From Luteibacter yeojuensis (GTDB taxonomy: Bacteria; Pseudomonadota; Gammaproteobacteria; Xanthomonadales; Rhodanobacteraceae): a DNA stretch of 43,655 bases. Made by a program: the position numbers and the translations under genes. Location of the stretch: the NCBI RefSeq assembly GCF_000964085.1, contig NZ_JZRB01000043.1, forward strand, positions 1 to 43,655, read 5' to 3'. Under the pieces are notes generated by a model. It was not told where the DNA came from and searched no databases. It worked only from the letters and a program-made list of their open reading frames with translations. Below are positions 17,192 to 24,951 of the stretch, piece by piece. How positions within the stretch are numbered: the stretch's first letter is position 1; each line of letters opens with the position of its first letter.

Positions 17192-20100
17192 ATGCATCAC
17201 ACGCGCATGGCGAGATGGACTCTCGCGGCGGTGGCCCTCGCCATCGTCTTCATCGCCCGGGCCGCGCCCGCGGGCATGCCGCCCGTCCCCACGCCGCAGT
17301 TCCGCAGCTATGGCCTGCACGAGGGCCTGCCCAGCAGCAAGGTCAACGCGGTGGCCCAGGATGCGCAGGGCTTCCTCTGGGTGGGCACCGCCTCGGGCCT
17401 TGCCCGGTTCGATGGCGTGTCGTTCACCACGCCTGCGCTGGGCACCGGTGGGCACGCCCTGCCGCCCATGCCGGTCACCACCCTGCTCGTCGACGGTGGC
17501 GGCCGTGTGTGGATGGGCGGCGCGGAGCTGGGCCTGGCTCGCTACGACCCGGCCACCGGGGCGTTCGTGCACTGGCGCGACGGCGTGGGCGACGGCGACG
17601 TGCGCGCCCTGGCGCAGGGCCGCGACGGTAGCCTGTGGGTTGGCACGGCCCGGGGGCTCGACCGCATCGACGGGGAGGGCGGCAGCCTAGGCCACCACGA
17701 CGTGGGCACCGTCCATGCCCTGCAGGCCGACGGCGATGGCCGCCTGTGGGTGGGCGGCGAGCGTGGCGTGGCGATCATCGAGCCCGATGGCCAGGCATCG
17801 CCCGCGCCGTTCGGCGACGGCCCGGTGCCCCGCGTGCTTGGCATCGACCTGCGCCGTGGCGACGCCATGCTGGCCACCGCCGGCGGCCTCTACCGCCGCG
17901 CGGCCGACGGCACGTTCCGCCGCGACCGGCGCGTGCCCGCCACGCCCGTCTACAGCGCGCTGGCCGATAGCCACGGCACCACCTGGATCGCCAGCCTCGA
18001 GGGCCTGCTCATGCTCGACAGGCACGGCCGCGTGCACGCCGTGGCGGGGGCGTGGCTGGCGCAGGGCGGGTTACCGGGGCGCTCGGTTCGGGGCATGGCC
18101 GAGGACCGGGAGCACGGGCTGTGGTTCGCGCTCAACGATGGCGGGCTCGGTTACCTCGGCCCGAGCTGGGAGGACTTCACCCGCTTCGCGCATGTCGCCA
18201 CCGACCCGCTAAGCCTCCCCGGGCGCACGGTCACCGCGGTGGCGGCGCACGGCGAGAGCCAGCTCTGGGTGGGTGGCCTGCGCGGCTGGGTGCGCGCGTT
18301 CGACCCCGCGTCGGGGCGCACGGGCCAGGCCTATGACATCGGCAGCGCGCGCGTCCAGGCGTTGCTCGAAACGCAAGCGGGCGACCTGCTCGCCGGCACG
18401 GTCGATGGCCTCACCCTCATGCGCGGGGCGCGTGCCATGCCCTGGCTGCGTGGTGCCATCGACAGGCCCGTCACCAGCATGACCCAGGCGCCCGATGGCA
18501 CGGTGTACGTGGCGGCGGTGGGCACCGGCGTCTTCGCCGTGGATGCCGGCCTGCGCCACGCCGTGGCGCTGCCGTTCGACGAGCCGCGGCGCGGCGCGCT
18601 CGATACCCGCCAGGTGGAAATCGTCGGCGGCGAGCTGTGGCAGGCGAGCCTGGCGGGCCTGGCCCGGCGCGACCGGCGCGACGGTGCCATGCATTTCATC
18701 GAGGGCGTGGCGCCGGGGCGGGTCAACGCCTTCGAGCCCGACGACGACGGCTTCTGGGTCGTGCGCCCTGGCCTGCTCGAGCACTACACGTGGGAAGGGG
18801 GGCACGCATTGCTCGATCGATCGCTGGGCGGCGCGCAGGGGTTCCCCGCGGCGGACATCCTCAACATCCGCCGCGATGCCACGGGCCGGCTCTGGCTGTA
18901 CGGCCAGACAGGCGTGTGGCGGTTCGATCCACGCAGCAGCCTGTTCCGCCCGTTCGGCCTCGCCGATGGCCTGGCCAACGGCGAGTTCACCCATGCCACC
19001 ACCGTGCGCCTCGGCGATGGCACGACCTATGGCGCCACCCTTGGCGGCCTGGTGGGCTTCCGGCCCGACCGCCAGCGCGACCACTCGCGCAAGCCGGGCG
19101 TGGCGCTGCTGGGCGCTAGCGTGTTGCGCGGCGGCGTGCGCACCACGGTGCCTGCCGACGATGGGGTGCTGCGCCTTGCGTGGGATGACCGCGAGCTCAC
19201 GGTGCGCGCGCGGGCGCTCTCCTACGTCAACCCCGACCGCAACCACCTCGCGTTCCGCCTTGGCGACGGCCGCTCCGGCGCCCTCGTGCAAACCGGCAAG
19301 GAGGGCGAGGCGCATTTCGCCCCCCTGGTGCCCGGCCGCTACCGCCTGGCCATCACCGGCAGCGGGCGCGATGGCATCGATGGCGCGCTGGCCGCGCCGC
19401 TTTGGGTCATCGTACCCCCGCCGCCGTGGCTAAGCGGGTGGGCCTGGTTCACCTATGGCTCGGTGGCCTTCGTCGTGGCCATCGTGGCGGTGCGTGCCGC
19501 CCGCGTGCGCATGCGCCAGGCCATGCGCGTGCAACTGGCCGAGCAGCAGCGTCGGCTGGCCGAGGAGGCCAACGCGGCCAAGACGGAATTCATGGCCACG
19601 CTGGGGCACGAGATCCGCACGCCGATGACCGGCGTGCTGGGCATGGCCGAGCTGCTCGCGCGCACGCCGCTGGATGCCTCGCAGCAGGCCTATGTCGAAG
19701 CGGTGCGGCATTCGGGGGCATTGCTGTTGCGCCTGGTCAACGACGCACTCGACCTCACGCGCATCGAAGCGCGCCGCCTGGTGCTCGAGCCGGAATGCGT
19801 ATCCCCGCGCGCCGTCGCCTCGGCCGCCATCGACCTCGCCGCGGCCACCGCGCGTGACAAGGGGCTGTCGTTATCGCTGGCCGTCGATGCGGCCGTGCCG
19901 CGCACGGTGTGTGCCGACCCGGTGCGCCTGCGCCAGGTGGTGCAGAACCTCGTGAACAACGCGGTGAAGTTCACCGAACGCGGCGGCGTGTCGGTCCAGC
20001 TTGGGCACGGCCCGGCGGGGCTGGTCGTCACGGTGCGCGACACCGGCCCGGGCATGGACCGCGAGCTGATGGGGCGGCTGTTCGAACGCTTCGAGCAGGG

Positions 20101-20707
20101 CGGCACGAAGCAGCGCGGGGAGGGCTCGGGCCTTGGGCTCGCCATCTGCCATGAGCTGTGCACGCTGATGGGTGGCCGCATCACGGTCGATAGCGTGCCC
20201 GGCGTCGGCAGCGCCTTTGAAGTCGTGCTGCCGTTGCCGCCCTGCGGCTGCGCCGGCGGTGCGTGCGCCGCCCGCGAGGAAGGCGCCATCGCTTCCGTCG
20301 GCCGCCGCGTGCTGCTCGTCGAGGACGATGCCGTCGTGGCCGAAGTCATCGCCGGGCTGCTCCGCCAGCGCGGGCACGAGGTGCTCGTGGTGGGCGATGG
20401 CCTGCTCGCGCTGGCCGAACTCACGCGGGCGCCGTTCGACGTCATGCTGCTCGACCTCGACCTGCCGGTGATGGACGGGTTCCAGGTGGCGCGGATGGTG
20501 CGCCGCATGGAGGGCATGGCGGCCATGCCCATCGTCGCCGTGACCGCCCGCTCGGCGGGGGACGAGGGCGAGGCCACCCGCGCCGCGGGCATGGATGCGC
20601 TGCTGCGCAAGCCGCTCACCGGCGATGCGCTGGCGGCCGCGCTGGAAGTGCTACCCGAAGCGGCGGAAGTAGGCGAGGGCGCCCACCACCAGCAGGCTGG
20701 TGGGTAA
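17192..20707 (+). CDS. Hybrid sensor histidine kinase with periplasmic beta-propeller (HTCS-like)
   Basis: 1171 aa. A signal/anchor helix (LAAVALAIVFIARAAPAG) is followed by about 600 residues of two-component-regulator-propeller repeats (recurring FLWVGTASGLARFDG, SLWVGTARGLDRIDG, RLWVGGERGVAI), a Y_Y_Y-type sandwich, a transmembrane helix (AWFTYGSVAFVVAIVAV), HisKA with LGHEIRTPM (phospho-accepting H806), HATPase_c (NNAVKF, DTGPGMD, GSGLGLAI) and a C-terminal receiver (LLVEDDA, LLDLDLPVMDG with D1088, conserved KP). There is no DNA-binding domain, so output must pass to another protein not seen here. An AAGGAA site lies 11 nt before the ATG. The last 57 nt overlap lptG on the opposite strand. 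The ligand is unknown; such sensors often respond to carbohydrates. Confidence 0.94.
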   Translation: MHHTRMARWTLAAVALAIVFIARAAPAGMPPVPTPQFRSYGLHEGLPSSKVNAVAQDAQGFLWVGTASGLARFDGVSFTTPALGTGGHALPPMPVTTLLVDGGGRVWMGGAELGLARYDPATGAFVHWRDGVGDGDVRALAQGRDGSLWVGTARGLDRIDGEGGSLGHHDVGTVHALQADGDGRLWVGGERGVAIIEPDGQASPAPFGDGPVPRVLGIDLRRGDAMLATAGGLYRRAADGTFRRDRRVPATPVYSALADSHGTTWIASLEGLLMLDRHGRVHAVAGAWLAQGGLPGRSVRGMAEDREHGLWFALNDGGLGYLGPSWEDFTRFAHVATDPLSLPGRTVTAVAAHGESQLWVGGLRGWVRAFDPASGRTGQAYDIGSARVQALLETQAGDLLAGTVDGLTLMRGARAMPWLRGAIDRPVTSMTQAPDGTVYVAAVGTGVFAVDAGLRHAVALPFDEPRRGALDTRQVEIVGGELWQASLAGLARRDRRDGAMHFIEGVAPGRVNAFEPDDDGFWVVRPGLLEHYTWEGGHALLDRSLGGAQGFPAADILNIRRDATGRLWLYGQTGVWRFDPRSSLFRPFGLADGLANGEFTHATTVRLGDGTTYGATLGGLVGFRPDRQRDHSRKPGVALLGASVLRGGVRTTVPADDGVLRLAWDDRELTVRARALSYVNPDRNHLAFRLGDGRSGALVQTGKEGEAHFAPLVPGRYRLAITGSGRDGIDGALAAPLWVIVPPPPWLSGWAWFTYGSVAFVVAIVAVRAARVRMRQAMRVQLAEQQRRLAEEANAAKTEFMATLGHEIRTPMTGVLGMAELLARTPLDASQQAYVEAVRHSGALLLRLVNDALDLTRIEARRLVLEPECVSPRAVASAAIDLAAATARDKGLSLSLAVDAAVPRTVCADPVRLRQVVQNLVNNAVKFTERGGVSVQLGHGPAGLVVTVRDTGPGMDRELMGRLFERFEQGGTKQRGEGSGLGLAICHELCTLMGGRITVDSVPGVGSAFEVVLPLPPCGCAGGACAAREEGAIASVGRRVLLVEDDAVVAEVIAGLLRQRGHEVLVVGDGLLALAELTRAPFDVMLLDLDLPVMDGFQVARMVRRMEGMAAMPIVAVTARSAGDEGEATRAAGMDALLRKPLTGDALAAALEVLPEAAEVGEGAHHQQAGG

Positions 20708-21748
20708 CAAGTTCGCCATGAGTGGCGGCACGCCGTACACCGTGCCGAAGTTCACCATGGCGCCGGAGAGGAAATACCAGCCGATGGCGAGGATGATGCC
20801 GATGAAAAGCCGCTTGCCGAAGCCGCCCGAGCGCAGCGAGCCGAACGCGAATGGCATGGCGCACAGCACCAGCACCAGCACGTTCAGCGGGAACACCACG
20901 CGGCCCCAGAACGCCACGGCGTAGGCGCCGGGGTTCTGGCCGTTCGATTCCAGGTAACGCATGTTGCGGCGCAGGTCGGACATCGACAGGTATTCGGGGT
21001 GGATGATCGATTGCTCGAGCACGTGCGGGTTGAGCCGCGATTTCCACGCCTGGCTGGGCGCCGTGCTGCTGTGGATGCCGGTGTCGTCGCGGGTGCTGGT
21101 GCGCACGTTGGTCATCACCCACTGGCTGCCGTCGTGGATGGCGCTGTCGCCGTGCGAGAACTCCGCCACCTGGCCATCGGGCGTGAAGGTGAAGACGCGC
21201 ACGTCGACCAGCTTCACCGTGGTGCGGTCGCCATCCTGCGTGGCGATGGCCGACTTGGCGTTGATGATCTTGCCGCCGTCGCGCGCCCACAGCCCGCTGC
21301 TGGTGGAGCCCAGGTTGCTGGAGCGCATGCGCACCTGGATGGCCTGGGCGTGCTGGTCGCCGTAGGGCGCCGCGGTTTCGCCCATGACCACCACCAGCGC
21401 CGTGACCACGGCGATGACGCCCGCGGCGGAGACGGCGATGCGCAGCTTGGACATGCCCGCCGCGCGCAAGGCGGTGAGTTCGCCCGTGGCCGCGAGGCCG
21501 CCCAGGCCCAGCAGGCCGCCGATGAGCGCCGCGTTGCTGAACATCTGGTAGAGGCGCCGGGGCACCGTCAGCATGATGTAGGCGATGGCGTCGTAGAGCG
21601 TGAAGCCGTTCTTGCCGATGTTGCCCAGCTGGCGCACGAACTGGGTGAGCGCGTCGAAGCCCGTCAGCACCAGCCATACCAGCAGCAGGGTGCCGAGGAC
21701 GCTGGCGCCGATGAGGCGGTCGGCCCGCTTGATCGTCAGCGTGGCCAT
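20651..21748 (-). CDS. lptG: LPS export ABC transporter permease LptG
   Basis: 365 aa inner-membrane subunit of the LptB2FG complex that extracts lipopolysaccharide for transport to the outer membrane. YjgP/YjgQ family: N-terminal helix (ASVLGTLLLVWLVLTGFD), the coupling region GGLAATGELTALRAAGMSKLRI, a periplasmic jellyroll and three C-terminal helices. The start at 21748 is set by the LptG-like N-terminus MATLTIKRADRLIG and by its one-base overlap with the lptF stop (TGATG). The 3' end overlaps the convergent hybrid kinase gene by 57 nt. Confidence 0.95.
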   Translation of the reverse strand: MATLTIKRADRLIGASVLGTLLLVWLVLTGFDALTQFVRQLGNIGKNGFTLYDAIAYIMLTVPRRLYQMFSNAALIGGLLGLGGLAATGELTALRAAGMSKLRIAVSAAGVIAVVTALVVVMGETAAPYGDQHAQAIQVRMRSSNLGSTSSGLWARDGGKIINAKSAIATQDGDRTTVKLVDVRVFTFTPDGQVAEFSHGDSAIHDGSQWVMTNVRTSTRDDTGIHSSTAPSQAWKSRLNPHVLEQSIIHPEYLSMSDLRRNMRYLESNGQNPGAYAVAFWGRVVFPLNVLVLVLCAMPFAFGSLRSGGFGKRLFIGIILAIGWYFLSGAMVNFGTVYGVPPLMANLLPTSLLVVGALAYFRRFG

Positions 21749-22851
21749 CACGCGGCTCCCTTCATGCGGCGGGGCGCGTTCTGCTTCCAGAAGAACCAGG
21801 CGGCGATGGTGAACACGATGGCGTGCAGCAGCCAGATGGGCACCGAGGTATGCAGGTGGCCCTTGATGATCTGCGCGCGGGCGATGAGCTGCCACACCAC
21901 GTAGAGGAAATAGGCCAGCACCGCGACGAGGAGGCGGCCGTAGCGGGCGTCGCGCGGCGCCTGCCGCGACATGGGCAGCACCATCATCATCAGCACGAGG
22001 GTGGAGACGGGTGCCGCGAACCGCGAGACCAGCTCGCCCAGGGCCTCGGGCGTGCCGGCCTTGAACAGCTGGCCCGTGGTGGATTCGTGGGCCGGGTCGG
22101 TGTCGTCGTCATCGTCGGTGATGTTGGAGAGCGAGACGTCGTTGCGTTCGTACTTCATGCGGCGCCAGTTATCGCCCGCCAGCGGGATCTCGAACTGCCA
22201 GCCATCGAACAGGGCGAGGAAGCGATCCTGCCCGTCGCTTTCCTGGTACATCTGGCCGTGGCGGGCGTTGACCACGCGCACCTGGGGGTTGCCGTCGGAA
22301 TCGACCCGGTCGGTGGCCAGGAAGGTCTTGCCCAGCACCGTACCGTCGCGGCTCAGCGTATCGACGAAGATGATGCCGCCCTTGCCGGGCAGCTCGGTGA
22401 ACCGGCCGGCGTCGAGGCCGGCGGCGATGACCGACTTGTTGGCGGCGGCGATGACCTGGTCGGCCGTGCGCGAGGCCCAGGGGCCCGCCCACAGCGACAG
22501 GATGCCCACCAGGATGGTGGACAGCACGGCCAGCAGGGTGACGGGGCGTAGCATGCCCCGGGGGCCCATGCCCGAGGAGGCCAGGACGTGCATCTCGCTT
22601 TCGCGGTACATGCGGCCCAGGGCGATCAGGGTGCCCAGGAAGGCGGCCATGGGGAGCAGGGTGGAGAGCAGGTCGAGCATCTGCAGGCCCAGCACCTCGA
22701 ACATGATGCTGGGCTGGATGCTGCCGTTGGCCACCTTCTGCAGCACGCCCGCGAAGGCGCCGCCGGCGAAGATCACCAGCAGCACCACGGCCGTGGCCAG
22801 GATGCCGTAGGCAAGTTCGCGCAGGAAGTAGCGGTCGAGGATGCTGAGCAT
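21748..22851 (-). CDS. lptF: LPS export ABC transporter permease LptF
   Basis: 367 aa partner of LptG. N-terminus LSILDRYFLRELAYGILATAVV, the conserved ASSGMGPRGMLRP coupling segment after TM2-3, a periplasmic domain and C-terminal helices (APVSTLVLMMMVLPMS, YFLYVVWQLIARAQ). The periplasmic part carries an acidic stretch, NITDDDDDTDPAHE, not usual for the family. It is transcribed divergently from pepA with a 97-bp gap, the same lptF / pepA arrangement as in enterics. Confidence 0.95.
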   Translation of the reverse strand: MLSILDRYFLRELAYGILATAVVLLVIFAGGAFAGVLQKVANGSIQPSIMFEVLGLQMLDLLSTLLPMAAFLGTLIALGRMYRESEMHVLASSGMGPRGMLRPVTLLAVLSTILVGILSLWAGPWASRTADQVIAAANKSVIAAGLDAGRFTELPGKGGIIFVDTLSRDGTVLGKTFLATDRVDSDGNPQVRVVNARHGQMYQESDGQDRFLALFDGWQFEIPLAGDNWRRMKYERNDVSLSNITDDDDDTDPAHESTTGQLFKAGTPEALGELVSRFAAPVSTLVLMMMVLPMSRQAPRDARYGRLLVAVLAYFLYVVWQLIARAQIIKGHLHTSVPIWLLHAIVFTIAAWFFWKQNAPRRMKGAA

Positions 22852-22948
22852 TTGGTAGAATTCGCGGTTCGTGCCGCGTCAGTCCTGGCCGGCAAACCTT
22901 AAGTCTAGCTTGTCCGCGTCCCGGACGGCTTTCGCAGGACAGTAAGTC

Positions 22949-24436
22949 ATGACGGTTCAGTTCAGCCTTGGTACCACCGCTCCCGAAGCCCTCGCCACCC
23001 CCGTGGCGGCGGTCGGCGTCTACGAGAATGGCGTGCTGACCAGCGCGGCGGCACGCATCGACACCGCCGCCGGCGGCGCCATCAAGCGCCTCGTCGAGGC
23101 CGGCGACATCACCGGCAAGGTCGGCAACCTCGTCACCCTCCTGCACCCGCCGGGCGTCGCCGCGGCCCGCGTGCTGGTGGTGGGCCTGGGCGCCCAGAAG
23201 ACCTTCGACGCGACCCGCTACCAGCGCGTCACCCTCGAGGCCGCCCGCGCCATCGGCCGCCTGCCGGTCACCGAGGCGGCCAGCTGGCTCACCGAAGTGG
23301 ACGTGCCCGGCCGCGATGCCGCATGGAAGCTGCGCACCGCCGCCCTGGCCACCGACCACGCCGCCTACCGCTACACGGCCACGCTGAAGCCCCGCGACAA
23401 GGCCCAGCCCGAGCTCGCCGCCGTCACCTTCGCCGGCCCGGCCGATGCCGCCGCGGGCCTTGACCAGGCCGGCGCCATCGCCGAGGGCGTCCGCTTCGCC
23501 CGCGAGCTGGGCAACCTCCCCCCCAACATCTGCAACCCCGACTACATCGCCGACCAGGCCCGGGCCTTCGCCGATGCGCACGAGGGCGTCACGTTCGAGG
23601 CCCTGGGCCGCGACGACATGGAGCGCGAGGGGTTCGGCTCGCTGCTGGCCGTGGCCCGCGGCTCGGCCAACGAGCCGCGCCTGGTCATCCTGCAGTGGCA
23701 TGGTGGCAAGGAGGGCGAGCGCCCCTACGCCTTCATCGGCAAGGGCATCACCTTCGATACGGGCGGCATCAGCCTCAAGCCCGGCCCGGGCATGGAGGAG
23801 ATGAAGTTCGACATGGGCGGCGCCGCCGGCGTGCTCGGCGCGTTCGTCGCGGCCGTGGCGATGAAGCTCCCGGTCAACCTCGTCTGCGTGGTCCCGGCCG
23901 TGGAAAACATGCCGGATGGCAACAGCTACCGCCCGGGCGACGTGCTCACCAGCCTCGCCGGCATCACCATCGAGGTGCTGAACACCGACGCCGAGGGCCG
24001 CCTCATCCTGTGCGACGCGCTCACCTACACCGGCAAGCGCTTCGACCCGCACACCATGATCGACGCCGCCACGCTCACCGGCGCCTGCGTCGTGGCCCTG
24101 GGCAAGCACGCCACCGGCCTCATGACCAAGGACGAAGCCCTCTCGGCCGAGCTGCTTTCGGCGGGCGAACTCACGCTCGACCGCGCGTGGCGCCTGCCGC
24201 TGTGGGACGACTACCAGTCGCAGCTGGAATCCGGCTTCGCCGACGTGGCCAACATCGGCGGCAAGTACGCCGGCGCCATCACGGCCGGCTGCTTCCTCGC
24301 CCGCTTCACCGAGGGCCGCCGCTGGGCGCACCTCGATATCGCGGGCACGGCGTGGGAAGAAGGCCGCAAGGGCATGGCCACCGGCCGCCCGGTGCCGCTG
24401 CTGGCCCAGTGGCTGCTCGACCGCGTCGCGGGCTGA
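22949..24436 (+). CDS. pepA: Leucyl aminopeptidase (PepA, M17)
   Basis: 495 aa cytosolic hexameric M17 aminopeptidase that removes N-terminal residues; in E. coli the homologue is also a DNA-binding factor. Metal and active-site motifs: GKGITFDTGGISLKPG with downstream KFDMGGAAGV, and the M17 signature NTDAEGRLIL. The start ATG at 22949 has an AGGACAG site upstream. It is followed after 9 nt by holC. The M17 N-terminal domain is present and full length. Confidence 0.96.
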   Translation: MTVQFSLGTTAPEALATPVAAVGVYENGVLTSAAARIDTAAGGAIKRLVEAGDITGKVGNLVTLLHPPGVAAARVLVVGLGAQKTFDATRYQRVTLEAARAIGRLPVTEAASWLTEVDVPGRDAAWKLRTAALATDHAAYRYTATLKPRDKAQPELAAVTFAGPADAAAGLDQAGAIAEGVRFARELGNLPPNICNPDYIADQARAFADAHEGVTFEALGRDDMEREGFGSLLAVARGSANEPRLVILQWHGGKEGERPYAFIGKGITFDTGGISLKPGPGMEEMKFDMGGAAGVLGAFVAAVAMKLPVNLVCVVPAVENMPDGNSYRPGDVLTSLAGITIEVLNTDAEGRLILCDALTYTGKRFDPHTMIDAATLTGACVVALGKHATGLMTKDEALSAELLSAGELTLDRAWRLPLWDDYQSQLESGFADVANIGGKYAGAITAGCFLARFTEGRRWAHLDIAGTAWEEGRKGMATGRPVPLLAQWLLDRVAG

Positions 24437-24445
24437 TACCACCCC

Positions 24446-24868
24446 ATGCCGCGCGCCGACTTCTACCTGATCGACAAGCCGCGCTTCCGCGAGGATCCGC
24501 TCCTGCTGGTCTGCGAACTCGCCAGGCGCGCGTTCGCGGCCCAGCAGCCCACGCTCATCCTCACGCGTGATTTCGAGCAGGCGGAAGCCATCGACGAGTA
24601 CCTGTGGGCGTTCGACGAGGACGCGTTCATCCCCCACCAGCTGGCGGGGGATGACGACGATGCGAACACCGCGGTGCTCATCGTGCCGCCCGGCGTCGAA
24701 ACGGACGACCGCCCCATGGTCATCAACCTGCGCGATACCTGCGCCACCGGCCGCTTCGACCGCGTGCTGGAGGTAGTGGCCGCTGATCCGGCCGAGCGCG
24801 AAGGCTCACGGGCGCGGTGGGCGGAGTACAAGAAGGGCGGGTTCGAGGTGAACAAGCACGATATGTAG
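24446..24868 (+). CDS. holC: DNA polymerase III subunit chi
   Basis: 140 aa, the clamp-loader chi subunit that contacts SSB. The fold start MPRADFYLIDKPRF, the conserved RDFEQAEAIDEYLWAFDEDAFIPHQL segment and the FDRVLEVVAAD region fit HolC, and the position after pepA is as in other gammaproteobacteria. A hyper-perfect palindrome follows the stop codon by 7 nt. In E. coli chi also binds the helicase YoaA, whose likely homologue lies at 27788-29695. Confidence 0.92.
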   Translation: MPRADFYLIDKPRFREDPLLLVCELARRAFAAQQPTLILTRDFEQAEAIDEYLWAFDEDAFIPHQLAGDDDDANTAVLIVPPGVETDDRPMVINLRDTCATGRFDRVLEVVAADPAEREGSRARWAEYKKGGFEVNKHDM

Positions 24869-24875
24869 TGCTTGT

Positions 24876-24943
24876 GTAGGAGCCCACACCCGTGGGCGAC
24901 AGCTCCTCGCGACGAGCTGTCGCCCACGGGTGTGGGCTCCTAC
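24876..24943. repeat. Perfect 68-nt palindromic REP pair
   Basis: Two 30-nt arms (24876-24905 and 24914-24943) are exact reverse complements around an 8-nt loop CTCGCGAC. Each arm starts GTAGGAGCCCAC and belongs to the local REP-like family. It lies between convergent holC and valS, with no T-run on either side; it may act as a structural transcription barrier. Confidence 0.92.
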
Positions 24944-24951
24944 GATGGCGG

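Noticed and set aside
22169-24637. 822-codon minus-strand open frame opposite pepA and lptF
   Set aside because: pepA is certain on the plus strand; the product has no motif and is biased to G, A, R and H.
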